Notes: generated by a model from the sequence alone, not told the origin. Shown: positions 26,423-35,303, counted from the stretch's first letter. The stretch: 64,000 nucleotides of DNA from Merdimmobilis hominis (GCF_021109255.1 NZ_JAJODG010000003.1); one strand, 5' to 3'. Translations and numbers: made by a program.

Positions 26423-27952
26423 ATGGAACTACAGCTGAAAAGACAATCGGTTGCCATAAACGAAACGCTCTGCCGCACCACGGTGGAGCAGCCCATTGAG
26501 TGTGACGCCCTGCTGCCGGATTATTGCCCAGATATTGTCAAAATCCTTCGGTGTGAAGTCACGCCAATTTTAACCGGGAACCAAGTTTCCGGCAGCCAAT
26601 TGACGGTGGACGGCGTGGCAGCTGCCCGAGTATTCTATTTATCCGATGCTGGGTGCCTGCGCAGCGCCGAGTATAAAATTCCCTTTAGCCGCGTGGTGGA
26701 GATCAAGCCCTCCTCCAGCCGTCCGGTAGTCCGTGTCTCCCCCTCGGTGGGGTACTTCAACTGCCGCGCAGTCAGCCCCCGGCGATTGGATCTGCGGGGG
26801 GCGATCTCCCTTTCCATCCTAGTCACCGCCTGCCGGGAAGAGGATGTGGTGGCCGGGGCCGAGGGAATGGGGGTTTTGACCCGCGGTGAGGAGCGGGAGG
26901 TCACCCGGGTCACCGGTCAGGAGGTGCGCCCCTTCACCTTGCGGGAGGAATTGGAACTGCCCAGCGACAAGCCCTCTATCCGGCTGCCCCTGCGGTGCAG
27001 TGGGTTTGCCCGGATCACCGACAAAAAACAGGTGGCGGGCAAAATTGTCCTCAAAGGGGAGTTGAAGCTTCATGTCTTCTACCTCTGCGACGGGGATGAC
27101 AACCAATTGGATTCCACCGACCACACCGTCCCCTTCAGCCAGATCCTGGATGTGGATGGCATGGAGGAACAGACCCGCTGCATCGTGAGCCTACAGGTCT
27201 CCAGCTTGGACGTCCAGCCCAAAGCTGACCCAGACGGCCAATCCCGGGTGCTGGCATTGGAGGCGGTGCTGGAAGCTAAGGTGCTCTGCCATCGAAACGA
27301 GACCATCCCCTTGGTGTCCGACTGCTATTCCACCCAATATGAGTCCAGCTGCCAGCAAAAGACCGTCTCATTGGGGCGCCTGGCCGAAGCGGTGGACGAA
27401 AGCCATGTTTACCAGGAGTCGGTGGACCTGCCAGACGGGGCCGTCCGGATTCTGGATTTGTGGTGCCGTGTCCAAGGGGAGGAATTCTCCGCCGAAGCGG
27501 GCAAAGCCACGGCGGCGGGACGGCTGCTCATCAGCATGTTCTGCTCCATGGAGGACGGCGGGATGGAGTACTTCGACAAAACCGAGCCCTTCACCCATGA
27601 GATCGACATCGACTGCCAGCGGCCCATGGAGTTTTTGGGGGAATTCTCCATCCTGGATGTGGGTTTCACCTCCTCGGGGAGCGGACGGGCGGAGATCCGC
27701 TGTGAAATCGGCATCACCGGGCCAGTCTACTGCTCCGAGCCGGAGGCGGTGCTCACCAGTTTGACGGTGGATGAGGAGCACCCCAAGGAAAAGGATCCCA
27801 GTGTCTCCCTGACCATCTACTTTGCCGACGCAGGGGAAAACCTGTGGGAGGTCGCCAAGCGGTACAACACCTCTATGGAGAAGATCTTGGCGGACAATGG
27901 GCTGACCGGAACGGTCATCGGGGAGAAGCGTTCCCTGCTCATCCCCATGTAA
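26423..27952 (+). CDS. sipL: Spore coat morphogenesis protein SipL (DUF3794 + LysM)
   Basis: 509-residue protein. The N-terminal two thirds contain DUF3794/SPOCS-type repeats, each with a pattern like EQPIECDALLPDYCPDIVKIL or a VPFSQ-I strand motif. The last about 50 residues form a LysM domain (YFADAGENLWEVAKRYNT...). SipL is the clostridial functional counterpart of SpoVID and binds SpoIVA, through its LysM domain in C. difficile. Here it is directly upstream of spoIVA, as in many Clostridia. It acts at the forespore surface in the mother cell. Confidence 0.9.
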   Translation: MELQLKRQSVAINETLCRTTVEQPIECDALLPDYCPDIVKILRCEVTPILTGNQVSGSQLTVDGVAAARVFYLSDAGCLRSAEYKIPFSRVVEIKPSSSRPVVRVSPSVGYFNCRAVSPRRLDLRGAISLSILVTACREEDVVAGAEGMGVLTRGEEREVTRVTGQEVRPFTLREELELPSDKPSIRLPLRCSGFARITDKKQVAGKIVLKGELKLHVFYLCDGDDNQLDSTDHTVPFSQILDVDGMEEQTRCIVSLQVSSLDVQPKADPDGQSRVLALEAVLEAKVLCHRNETIPLVSDCYSTQYESSCQQKTVSLGRLAEAVDESHVYQESVDLPDGAVRILDLWCRVQGEEFSAEAGKATAAGRLLISMFCSMEDGGMEYFDKTEPFTHEIDIDCQRPMEFLGEFSILDVGFTSSGSGRAEIRCEIGITGPVYCSEPEAVLTSLTVDEEHPKEKDPSVSLTIYFADAGENLWEVAKRYNTSMEKILADNGLTGTVIGEKRSLLIPM

Positions 27953-28000
27953 GGGGCGGCAGAAACGAGTATGAGCAACAGCCAGGAAAGGGGTATGGGC

Positions 28001-29479
28001 ATGGAAAGCCGCAACATCTATCATGACATCGCCGAACGGACCGACGGCGACATTTACATCGGGGTGGTGGGGCCGGTGCGGACCGGCAAATCCACCTTTA
28101 TCAAACGCTTTATGGAAACTTTGGTGCTGCCCAACATCGACAGCCAGTTCCGCCGGGAGCGGGCCATTGACGAGCTGCCCCAGTCGGCGGCGGGCAAAAC
28201 CATTATGACCACGGAACCCAAGTTCATCCCAGAGGATGCGGTGGAAATCCAGGTGGACGACGAGGTCGCCTTCCGGGTGCGGATGATCGACTGTGTGGGG
28301 TATATCCTTCCCAGTTCCATCGGGTACATAGAAAACGAACAGCCGCGGATGGTGCAGACCCCTTGGTTTGCCGGGGAAATCCCCTTCAATATGGCGGCGG
28401 AGATCGGCACCCAGAAGGTGATCACCGAACACAGCACCATCGGCTTGGTGGTCACCACCGACGGCAGCATCAGCGACATCCCCCGGGCGGAGTACCAGGA
28501 AGCAGAGGAACGGGTCATCAGCGAGCTCAAAGAGATCGAAAAGCCCTTTGTGGTCCTTTTAAACTCCACCATGCCCCATTCCTCTGCGGCTCAGGAGCTG
28601 CGGGCGGAATTGGAGAACCGGTACCAGGTCCCAGTTGTGGCGGTCAGCTGCCTGGATCTCAGTGAGGAGGACATCCGGGAAATTTTGACCCAGGTGCTCC
28701 ACCAGTTCCCAGTCAAGGAGATCTCGGTGGAGATGCCCAAGTGGATCGTCTCCCTGGACAAAGACCATTGGCTGAAAAAGGAACTGTTTGAGGCCATCGC
28801 TTCAGCAGCCAAGAACATCGGCCACATCAGCCAGATCAAAGACGCTTTCGCCTCGCTGGGCAGCTGCCCCCGGGTGGACGACGCCCAGGTGCGGCGGTTT
28901 GACCTGGGCAGCGGCAGCGCGCGGGTCTGCGTCCATGTGAAGCCGGAGCTTTTCTACCAGGTGTTGGAGGAGGCCACCGGCCTGGACATCGGCGGCGAGG
29001 AAGGCCTGGTGCCCTGCCTGGCAAACCTGGCCAAGGTGAAGAAGGAATACGACCGCATCCAGGGGGCCCTGGAAGAGGTGGCGGCCACCGGCTACGGCAT
29101 CGTCATGCCCTCCATGGAGGAGCTGACTCTGGAAGAGCCGGAGATCGTCAAGCAGGGGGGCCGTTTTGGGGTCAAACTGCGGGCCAGCGCCCCCTCTATC
29201 CACATGATGCGGGCGGACATCATGACGGAGGTTTCCCCAATCGTCGGCAGTGAGAAGCAGTCGGAGGAATTGGTGGTCTACCTGCTCAAGGAATTTGAGG
29301 AGAGCCCCCAAAAAATCTGGGAGTCCAACATCTTCGGCAAATCCCTCCATGAGCTGGTCAACGAGGGGCTTCACAACAAGCTGTACCGCATGCCGGCGGA
29401 CGCCCGGCTCAAGCTCCAGGAGACGGTGGAGCGGATCATCAACGAGGGATGCAGCGGCCTTATCTGCATCATCCTGTAG
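28001..29479 (+). CDS. spoIVA: Stage IV sporulation protein A (SpoIVA)
   Basis: Mother-cell ATPase that polymerises on the forespore membrane and forms the basement layer of the coat. From the ATG at 28001 it is 492 residues, the length of the Bacillus protein, and begins MESRNIYHDIAERTDGD with Walker A GPVRTGKST (about residues 24-32). GGAAAGGGG ends seven bases upstream; ATGs at 27971 and 27995 are in frame but badly spaced. A conserved C-terminal ERIINEGCSGLICIIL ends the protein. Partner proteins SpoVM and SipL are encoded just upstream. Confidence 0.97.
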   Translation: MESRNIYHDIAERTDGDIYIGVVGPVRTGKSTFIKRFMETLVLPNIDSQFRRERAIDELPQSAAGKTIMTTEPKFIPEDAVEIQVDDEVAFRVRMIDCVGYILPSSIGYIENEQPRMVQTPWFAGEIPFNMAAEIGTQKVITEHSTIGLVVTTDGSISDIPRAEYQEAEERVISELKEIEKPFVVLLNSTMPHSSAAQELRAELENRYQVPVVAVSCLDLSEEDIREILTQVLHQFPVKEISVEMPKWIVSLDKDHWLKKELFEAIASAAKNIGHISQIKDAFASLGSCPRVDDAQVRRFDLGSGSARVCVHVKPELFYQVLEEATGLDIGGEEGLVPCLANLAKVKKEYDRIQGALEEVAATGYGIVMPSMEELTLEEPEIVKQGGRFGVKLRASAPSIHMMRADIMTEVSPIVGSEKQSEELVVYLLKEFEESPQKIWESNIFGKSLHELVNEGLHNKLYRMPADARLKLQETVERIINEGCSGLICIIL

Positions 29480-29518
29480 CTGTGGGGGATTCACAGAATC
29501 GGTTGGGAATGGGAATAT

Positions 29519-29553
29519 AAAAAAGCAGCCGCTTGAAGAAAGCGGCTGCTTTT
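29519..29553. terminator. Bidirectional terminator between spoIVA and htpG
   Basis: A 14-bp stem (29521-29534 with 29540-29553) with A-rich left and T-rich right flanks, placed between two convergent genes. Confidence 0.85.
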
Positions 29554-29593
29554 GTCATCCGGGGATATGCATTTTGGTTTGAGAGGGGGACGG

Positions 29594-31501
29594 CTATTCC
29601 TGCATCAGTTCGCAGATGCTGTTGGAGAAGGCCACCGGGTCTTCGATGGGCAGCCCTTCGATAAGCAGGGCCTGGTTGTACAGAAGGCCGGCATAGGCTT
29701 TTACCCGGTCCTGTTTGGATGGGTCGGCGTACAGGGCCTGGAGCTTCCCGAACACCGGGTGGCCGGCGTTGATCTCTAAGACCCGCTCCGCCTTGACCTT
29801 TTCTTCGGCGGCGGGCAGGGAGTTGAGAACCTTTTCCATCTCAATGGAGAGGGGGCCGTCGCTGGAGAGGCAGACAGGATGGGATTTCAGCTTCTGGGAG
29901 AGGCGCACCGCGCTGACCTTGCCCTCCAGGGAATCCTTGAGGAAGTCCAGGAGGGGTTTGTTTTCCTCGGCCTGTTTTTTGGCTTCCTCTTTTTCCTCCT
30001 CGGTCTCCAGGCCCAGGTCGCTGTCCGAAGCGGAGCGGAACTCCTTATCGGCGTAGGTGTAGAGCATCTTGAGGGCGAACTCATCGATTTCATCGGTCAG
30101 GTAGAGGACCTCATACCCCTTATCCTTGAGGAGCTCGATCTGAGGCAGGTGGTCGATGCGGTTTACGCTTTCGCCGCAGACATAGTAGATGTATTTCTGG
30201 TCCTCCTTCATGCGGGAGACGTATTCTTCCAGGGAGACCAACTTCTTCTCACTAGAGGAGTAGAAGAGTACCAGATCCTGCAAAAGCTCCTTGTTCTGGC
30301 CGTAGCCGCTGTACAGGCCGTATTTCAGCTGGAGGCCAAAGGCCTTGAAGAATTTATCGTAGGTTTCCCGGTCGTTTTTCAGCATGGAGAGCAGCTCTGA
30401 TTTGATCTTCTTTTCCAGCCGGCCGGCGATGACTTTGAGCTGCCGGTCGTGCTGTAGCATCTCCCGGGAGATGTTTAGGGACAGATCCTGGGAATCCACC
30501 AGCCCGCGGACAAAGCTGAAGCAGTCAGGCAGCAGGTCGGCACACCGCTGCATGATCAGTACCCCGCTGGCATAGAGCTGCAGGCCCTTTTCATAGTCCT
30601 TGCTGTAATAGTTGAGGGGGGCCCGGCTGGGGATGAACAGCAGGGCGTCGTAGGTGGCGGCGCCTTCGGTGCTGGTGCGGATCACCTTAAGGGGATCCTC
30701 ATAGTCGAAGAATTTCTCCTTGTAGAAGTTGTTGTAATCCTCATCGGTGACCTCGCTCTTCTGCTTGCGCCAGATGGGCACCATGCTGTTGAGGGTCTCC
30801 ACTTCGGTGTAGGTCTCGTATTCAGCGGGCTTGTCCTCGGTGCCGGTGCCCTCTTTGATCCGGCTGCGCTCCACCGCCATGCGGATGGGGTAGCGGATGT
30901 AATCGGAATACTGTTTTACCAGGCCGGTGATCCGGTAATCCTGCAAAAACTCGTCGTAGTTCTCCTCCTCGGAGCTCTCTTTGAGGGAGAGGACGATCCG
31001 GGTGCCATGGCCCTCCATTTGGGCGGGTTCCAGGGTGTAGCCCTCCGCCCCGTGGGACTGCCACTGCCAGGCCTCGTCGGAGCCAAAGGCCCGGGAGGTG
31101 ACGGTGACACAGTCGCTGACCATGAAGGCGGAGTAGAACCCCACGCCGAACTGGCCGATGATGTCGATGTCGTCGTTCTTCTCCTGGGTCTGTTTAAAGT
31201 CCAGGGAGCCGCTTTTGGCGATGGTGCCCAGGTTGGCCTCCAGCTCGTCCTTGGTCATGCCGCAGCCGTTGTCGGTGATGGTGATGGTGCGGTTTTCCTT
31301 ATCCAGGGCAATGTTGATGGAAAAATCGTCCCGGGAAAGGCCGCTGACCTCCCCGCTGAGGCTGTGGTAATACAGCTTGTCGATGGCGTCGCTGGCGTTG
31401 GAGATCAGCTCCCGCAAAAAGATTTCCTTGTGGGTGTAGATGGAGTTGATCATCAAATCCAAAAGGCGCTTGGATTCAGCTTTAAATTCTTTGGTTTCCA
31501 T
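29594..31501 (-). CDS. htpG: Molecular chaperone HtpG (Hsp90)
   Basis: ATP-dependent cytosolic chaperone. From the ATG at 31501 it is 635 residues and begins METKEFKAESKRLLDLMINS. N-terminal GHKL ATPase motifs are ELISNASDAIDKL, ITDNGCGMT and GQFGVGFYSAFMV. An in-frame start at 31561 would lie within the CIRCE operator and is rejected. A CIRCE element and promoter lie upstream, so it is probably repressed by HrcA and induced by heat shock. It is a single-gene unit. Confidence 0.97.
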   Translation of the reverse strand: METKEFKAESKRLLDLMINSIYTHKEIFLRELISNASDAIDKLYYHSLSGEVSGLSRDDFSINIALDKENRTITITDNGCGMTKDELEANLGTIAKSGSLDFKQTQEKNDDIDIIGQFGVGFYSAFMVSDCVTVTSRAFGSDEAWQWQSHGAEGYTLEPAQMEGHGTRIVLSLKESSEEENYDEFLQDYRITGLVKQYSDYIRYPIRMAVERSRIKEGTGTEDKPAEYETYTEVETLNSMVPIWRKQKSEVTDEDYNNFYKEKFFDYEDPLKVIRTSTEGAATYDALLFIPSRAPLNYYSKDYEKGLQLYASGVLIMQRCADLLPDCFSFVRGLVDSQDLSLNISREMLQHDRQLKVIAGRLEKKIKSELLSMLKNDRETYDKFFKAFGLQLKYGLYSGYGQNKELLQDLVLFYSSSEKKLVSLEEYVSRMKEDQKYIYYVCGESVNRIDHLPQIELLKDKGYEVLYLTDEIDEFALKMLYTYADKEFRSASDSDLGLETEEEKEEAKKQAEENKPLLDFLKDSLEGKVSAVRLSQKLKSHPVCLSSDGPLSIEMEKVLNSLPAAEEKVKAERVLEINAGHPVFGKLQALYADPSKQDRVKAYAGLLYNQALLIEGLPIEDPVAFSNSICELMQE

Positions 31502-31550
31502 GGCGGATCGTCCTTTCTTAAACTCTATGAAAAAGGAATTGTGTGAAATT

Positions 31551-31577
31551 TTGGCACTCATATAATTTGAGTGCTAA
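31551..31577 (-). promoter_or_regulatory. CIRCE operator (HrcA-binding site) of htpG
   Basis: TTGGCACTC, nine bases, GAGTGCTAA on the plus strand (31551-31559 and 31569-31577): 17 of 18 arm positions match the CIRCE consensus (TTAGCACTC-N9-GAGTGCTAA). It starts five bases downstream of the -10 of the htpG promoter, overlapping the expected start site, and about 50 bases before the htpG ATG. Confidence 0.95.
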
Positions 31578-31581
31578 CACT

Positions 31582-31610
31582 ATTGTAGTTCCCTCGCTGG
31601 GAAAAATCAA
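31582..31610 (-). promoter_or_regulatory. Sigma-A promoter of htpG
   Basis: On minus, TTGATT (plus 31605-31610), 17 bases, TACAAT (plus 31582-31587), with CIRCE immediately downstream. Confidence 0.8.
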
Positions 31611-31948
31611 GGGGAGCAGCCAGAACCCCCTTGAGAATTCACAAATTATTCAATTTTTCCGTTTCTCAGCGGCTTTATAGGAGAATGGGGAAGGTTTTCC
31701 ACAGTTTTAATCGGCTCTTGTTAAAAAAGGGGTGCAGCAGTTTGGCGGCGAAGCCAAAACAAAATCCAGGTTAAGGGCAAGCGCCCGCAAAAGGGAAAAA
31801 ACCCTCTTTTATGCGGGTTTGCTGCAAAGGAGTGACAAAATTTTCCAAATACAGCTGTTACAATGGGTGGGAAGCCATTGTGGGGGAATGCCCCCGGCTT
31901 TCAACAATCGTTGGAACTTTATGAGAAGGAACACGGGGAGGTGATTCC
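31611..31948. other. Intergenic region between htpG and the small membrane gene
   Basis: About 340 bases. The last 14 bases hold the ribosome-binding site of the following gene. A 70-codon plus-strand open frame (31732-31944) lacks a ribosome-binding site and looks non-coding. No clear RNA or terminator. Confidence 0.5.
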
Positions 31949-32203
31949 ATGCGTATGAAGTGTCAAGCGCAGGATGGGCAAACCGCCGGACTCACCCGAT
32001 CAAGAAACCTATGTGCGGCTTTGGGGCTGGGGCTGTTTTACACGGCCTCCAAGATGATTTCGGCCCAGTGGCCGCCGCTGTACAGCCTGGTGTTTCTGAT
32101 GCTGGCCTTTGGTTTTTGCATGACCGCCATCTGGCAGCACAAGGATTTAAACTTGCTGCGCCGTTCAGCGGCCAAAGGGCCGAAGCAGCAAATACATGTG
32201 TGA
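31949..32203 (+). CDS. Small hypothetical membrane protein
   Basis: 84-residue protein with two hydrophobic helices (about residues 21-38 and 44-62) and a basic C-terminus. GGGGAGG (31935-31941) is seven bases before the ATG. It ends nine bases before the ROK-like gene and probably shares its transcript. Function unknown. Confidence 0.65.
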   Translation: MRMKCQAQDGQTAGLTRSRNLCAALGLGLFYTASKMISAQWPPLYSLVFLMLAFGFCMTAIWQHKDLNLLRRSAAKGPKQQIHV

Positions 32204-32212
32204 GGTGAGAAC

Positions 32213-33121
32213 ATGCGGATCGGACTTGAGCTTTGCGACCAGTTTACCGCTGCGGCTTTGGTGGGGCAAGACGGGATCATACATAGAAAAAAACAGCTGG
32301 ATTCCTACAAAAATCGCCCCAGTGAGGCCCTCTTGGACCTGACCGCCCTCTGCCGCGCCCTGCCGGAGGAGGAGGGGCTCCCCTGGGAGGCGGTGGTAGA
32401 ACTGGGGGTCTGCTCCCCGGATTTTGGGGGAAATGGGCGCCTCACCTGGCCTGGATGGGAGGATATCCCCCTAGCGGAGCGCTTAGGGGAGTCCTTGGGA
32501 AGGACGGTGCTCTCGGAGAGCCGGGTTGGCTCCATGCTGCTGGCCGAAGGGATATTCGGCGCGGCCCGAGGGGACTCGTCGGCGGTGATGGTCCTGCTCG
32601 ACACCGGGGAGGGCGGGGCCCTCCTGGCCGATGACCGGCTGGGGGAGCCACCTTATGCCAAGCGGCGGATGACTTTAGTCAGCGACGGCGCCTCCGGCTG
32701 GGAGGATTGGGAGGGCGCAGCTTCCCTTCATTCCCTAGTGGAGGCGGCCCGCCGGGAGGGGAGGAAAGCCCCCGAATCCCTGGTTGCCCGGATGGAGGCG
32801 GCAGAGGGGGCCTTGACTCCTGACCGGGTTCTCCTGGCTGCCAGCGAAGGGGATGAGGCTGCCCGGCAAGCTTTGGACCGGTATGTGGAATCGGCCGCGG
32901 CGGGAATCGCCGGCCTTGTCCGGGTGCTCCAGCCCCAGCGGATTCTCTTAGGGGGCACCGCACGGGGGGATCTCCTTCTACCGCTCTTACAGAGGCGGGC
33001 AGCGGCGATGCTGTCCGGCCGTTGTGTGGCAGTGCCGCCCATCCTGTGGGGAACCCTGGGGGAGGACGCCGCCCTGATCGGTGCGGCCCTCCTTGGGGTT
33101 TACCGAATCGGGGGGATGTGA
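32213..33121 (+). CDS. Degenerate ROK-family (ASKHA fold) protein
   Basis: 302-residue protein with the outline of a ROK sugar kinase/regulator: N-terminal phosphate-1-like strand (MRIGLELCDQFTAAAL), LLDTGEGGALL in place of the usual GTGIGGG, and a C-terminal LLGGTARGD adenosine-like motif. However the DxGGT start motif, the catalytic Asn-Asp, and the zinc motif with three cysteines of ROK proteins are all missing. It is likely catalytically inactive or works on another substrate. It is followed at once by an acyltransferase gene; the two overlap or abut, so a joint role in sugar or glycan handling is possible. Confidence 0.65.
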   Translation: MRIGLELCDQFTAAALVGQDGIIHRKKQLDSYKNRPSEALLDLTALCRALPEEEGLPWEAVVELGVCSPDFGGNGRLTWPGWEDIPLAERLGESLGRTVLSESRVGSMLLAEGIFGAARGDSSAVMVLLDTGEGGALLADDRLGEPPYAKRRMTLVSDGASGWEDWEGAASLHSLVEAARREGRKAPESLVARMEAAEGALTPDRVLLAASEGDEAARQALDRYVESAAAGIAGLVRVLQPQRILLGGTARGDLLLPLLQRRAAAMLSGRCVAVPPILWGTLGEDAALIGAALLGVYRIGGM

Positions 33122-33123
33122 TT

Positions 33124-33693
33124 GTGGAAAAGGCGATGGTCCACCCCACCAGCATCTTGGACGAAGGGGTTGTCCTAGGGGATGGCACCCGGGTGTGGCA
33201 GTTCTGCCATCTCCAGGCGGGGGCATCGGTGGGGGAATACTGCACCTTGGGGCAGAATGTCAACCTGGGCCCCGGCGTCCGGGTGGGCAATGGGGTAAAA
33301 ATCCAAAACAATGTCTCGGTTTATCAGGGGGTGACCTTGGAAGACCAGGTGTTCTGCGGCCCGTCAGCGGTGTTCACCAACGACCGCACCCCCCGCGCCC
33401 CCTATCCCAAAGGCCCCGGTGGATACCTTCCCACCCTGGTGCGGGAGGGGGCGACCATCGGGGCCAATGCGACCATATTGTCTGGGCTGACCATCGGGCG
33501 GTGGGCCATGGTGGCCGCTGGGGCAGTGGTCACCAAAGATGTCCCTGCCCACCAACTGGTGGCGGGCACCCCGGCCCGGGCTATGGGCTGGGTCTGCCGC
33601 TGCGGCCACCGGCTGGACCGGGAATTCCACTGCCCGGCCTGCGGGCGGCAGTATCGGATGCGGGGGAAGATCAAAAGCTTTCCAAAGCCATAA
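33124..33693 (+). CDS. Hexapeptide-repeat acyltransferase with C-terminal zinc ribbon
   Basis: Left-handed beta-helix acyl/acetyltransferase of the type that acetylates amino sugars (WbpD/WlbB-like N-acetyltransferases). Imperfect hexapeptide repeats cover about residues 5-150. The C-terminus has CRCGHRL...CPACGRQY, two C-x1-2-C pairs, as seen in this subgroup. The GTG at 33124 is seven bases from a G-rich ribosome-binding site; GTG 33118 or ATG 33136 are alternatives. Its last 40 bases belong to the first copy of a 154-bp tandem duplication. The exact sugar substrate cannot be told. Confidence 0.8.
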   Translation: MEKAMVHPTSILDEGVVLGDGTRVWQFCHLQAGASVGEYCTLGQNVNLGPGVRVGNGVKIQNNVSVYQGVTLEDQVFCGPSAVFTNDRTPRAPYPKGPGGYLPTLVREGATIGANATILSGLTIGRWAMVAAGAVVTKDVPAHQLVAGTPARAMGWVCRCGHRLDREFHCPACGRQYRMRGKIKSFPKP

Positions 33694-33961
33694 CGGGGCA
33701 AGGTGCCCTTGGAATCAACAGGGAAACGGTCCGAAACCTTGGGATCGCCCCCAAAACGGCGGCAAGTTCTCCAAACCTGCTAGCGGCAGGGCCCTCAACC
33801 TTCAAATTCGGATGCGGGGGAAGATCAAAAGCTTTCCAAAGCCATAACGGGGCAAGGTGCCCTTGGAATCAACAGGGAAACGGTCCGAAACCTTGGGATC
33901 GCCCCCAAAACGGCGGCAAGTTCTCCAAACCTGCTAGCGGCAGGGCCCTCAACCTTCAAAT
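33654..33961. repeat. Perfect 154-bp tandem duplication
   Basis: Unit 33654-33807 is repeated without mismatch at 33808-33961. Each unit contains the last 40 bases of the acyltransferase gene, about 100 bases of intergenic sequence, and the last 13 bases of the convergent ATPase gene. Neither stop codon is altered, so both proteins stay intact. It may be a recent event or an assembly artefact. Confidence 0.97.
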
Positions 33962-35067
33962 GGGGGGAGGGCCTCATCCGCCATGCGGACAAGCCGGCGG
34001 AGCATCCCATCGGCCAGCTGGTCCAGGTGTTCATAATCCAGGGCAGAGGCATAGTACCCCTCGATGCAGCGGTGGTTCTCCATCCCCTCAAACAGCAGCA
34101 AAGTGGCCTGCTCCAACATCTGGAGGGCGGCTTTGCGGTTGAAGGAAATCCGCTTTTTGCGCAGTTTAATGGCACTCTGATCGGTGAACCGACGGGCGTT
34201 GACCACCTTGTAAGGCTCCAGTACAGGGCGGTGGCCGAAGTGGACGCTCATGAAGCCCAGAGAGAGCTGGGGGATAAACAGGTGTTCCATCCGGTCATCG
34301 GGGTAGAGGGGGGATTGGCAGGTGATGACATCATATCCCGCATCCAACGCCAAGGTGCGCAGATGGTAGAGGAGCAGGCGGGATGAGGCCCCCCAGTCGT
34401 CCTCCAAAAAATAGATGCGCTCGGCCAGCAGCCGGGCGGTGTGGTCCAAGGTGACGCACCCTTCGCCGGTGAAGGCGGAGAGGAAGCGGAAATGCTCTGT
34501 CCCTTTGCGATCGCCGGTGCGTTTGAACTCCCGGGAGGCCACCCGCTGGGCAAACCGGGCAATTTTGGCGGCGTCGGTGCACTCCAAGGCGATGCGGTAT
34601 GTATCGCCTAACAAGGCCGCGGCGGCGCTGAGGTACCGGCTGGCCTGTTCGCCGGTGTGCATCCCACTGAGATATAAGGGGATTATTTCGTCCCGCAATT
34701 GGAAAAGGGAATCGTCATCCAGGCAGTCGGAGAGCTGTACCACCCGTTCGCACACCCCGGGGAACATGGGCTCGATGACATGGGGCGAGGTGCCGTCGGC
34801 AATGGCGATCTTCAGGTCGTGAAACAGCACAGCATCCAGCGAGTGGGGATCAGAGGAGCAGAGGATGTATTCGATGTTTTCACAGCGGTCCTGCAAGAGG
34901 GCGGCGGCTTGGCGCATGAGGGTGGATTTTCCCAGGCCTGGGGCCCCTTTTAAGATAAAGCACCGACAATCCTGCCGGCACAGCTGATCGAACCGGGAGA
35001 CAAAGCCCTGGGGGGCGTTGGCTCCCAGAAAAAATTGCACCTGATTTTGTTCCAGGGACACGGTCAT
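33949..35067 (-). CDS. PRK06851-family P-loop ATPase
   Basis: 372-residue cytosolic ATPase. The N-terminal half has FFLGANAPQGFVSRFD, Walker A KGAPGLGKSTLM (about residues 37-48), CSSDPHSLD and ADGTSPHVIEP, which match the PRK06851 family of Firmicutes. That family normally has a second P-loop half; here the corresponding place reads LEDDWGASSRLLLYHL and lacks a GKS/T motif. AAAGGAGG abuts the ATG at 35067, so a GTG at 35061 (better spacing) is an alternative. The stop codon lies inside the second copy of the 154-bp repeat. Function unknown. Confidence 0.75.
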   Translation of the reverse strand: MTVSLEQNQVQFFLGANAPQGFVSRFDQLCRQDCRCFILKGAPGLGKSTLMRQAAALLQDRCENIEYILCSSDPHSLDAVLFHDLKIAIADGTSPHVIEPMFPGVCERVVQLSDCLDDDSLFQLRDEIIPLYLSGMHTGEQASRYLSAAAALLGDTYRIALECTDAAKIARFAQRVASREFKRTGDRKGTEHFRFLSAFTGEGCVTLDHTARLLAERIYFLEDDWGASSRLLLYHLRTLALDAGYDVITCQSPLYPDDRMEHLFIPQLSLGFMSVHFGHRPVLEPYKVVNARRFTDQSAIKLRKKRISFNRKAALQMLEQATLLLFEGMENHRCIEGYYASALDYEHLDQLADGMLRRLVRMADEALPPFEG

Positions 35068-35303
35068 TCCTCCTTTGATGATTCTATTGTCATGGTATTC
35101 AGTCCATTTGGGCCTTGACACAACGGAAATTTTGGAAATTCTTGCAAGAAAGAGGCATTCGTGGTACCATAGCCACAGGGAGACCTGTGACAATCGCAGA
35201 ATTGCTGTCGGGCGGCGGGCCCTTCCTGCGGCGGAGGCTGGGTGGAGTTTTTACCGGCCTGTGCAGGCTTGCGGCACAACATCCATGAGAAAGAGGTGTT
35301 TCT

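Noticed and set aside
31732..31944. 70-codon plus-strand frame upstream of the small membrane protein
   Set aside because: No ribosome-binding site and a composition rich in Lys/Arg without pattern.
33081..34142. Long plus-strand open frame (over 350 codons) through the acyltransferase gene and the 154-bp repeats
   Set aside because: Its composition is Gly/Pro/Arg-rich shadow sequence, it has no ribosome-binding site, and the true acyltransferase frame is clear. Its length is due to the GC-rich tandem repeat.
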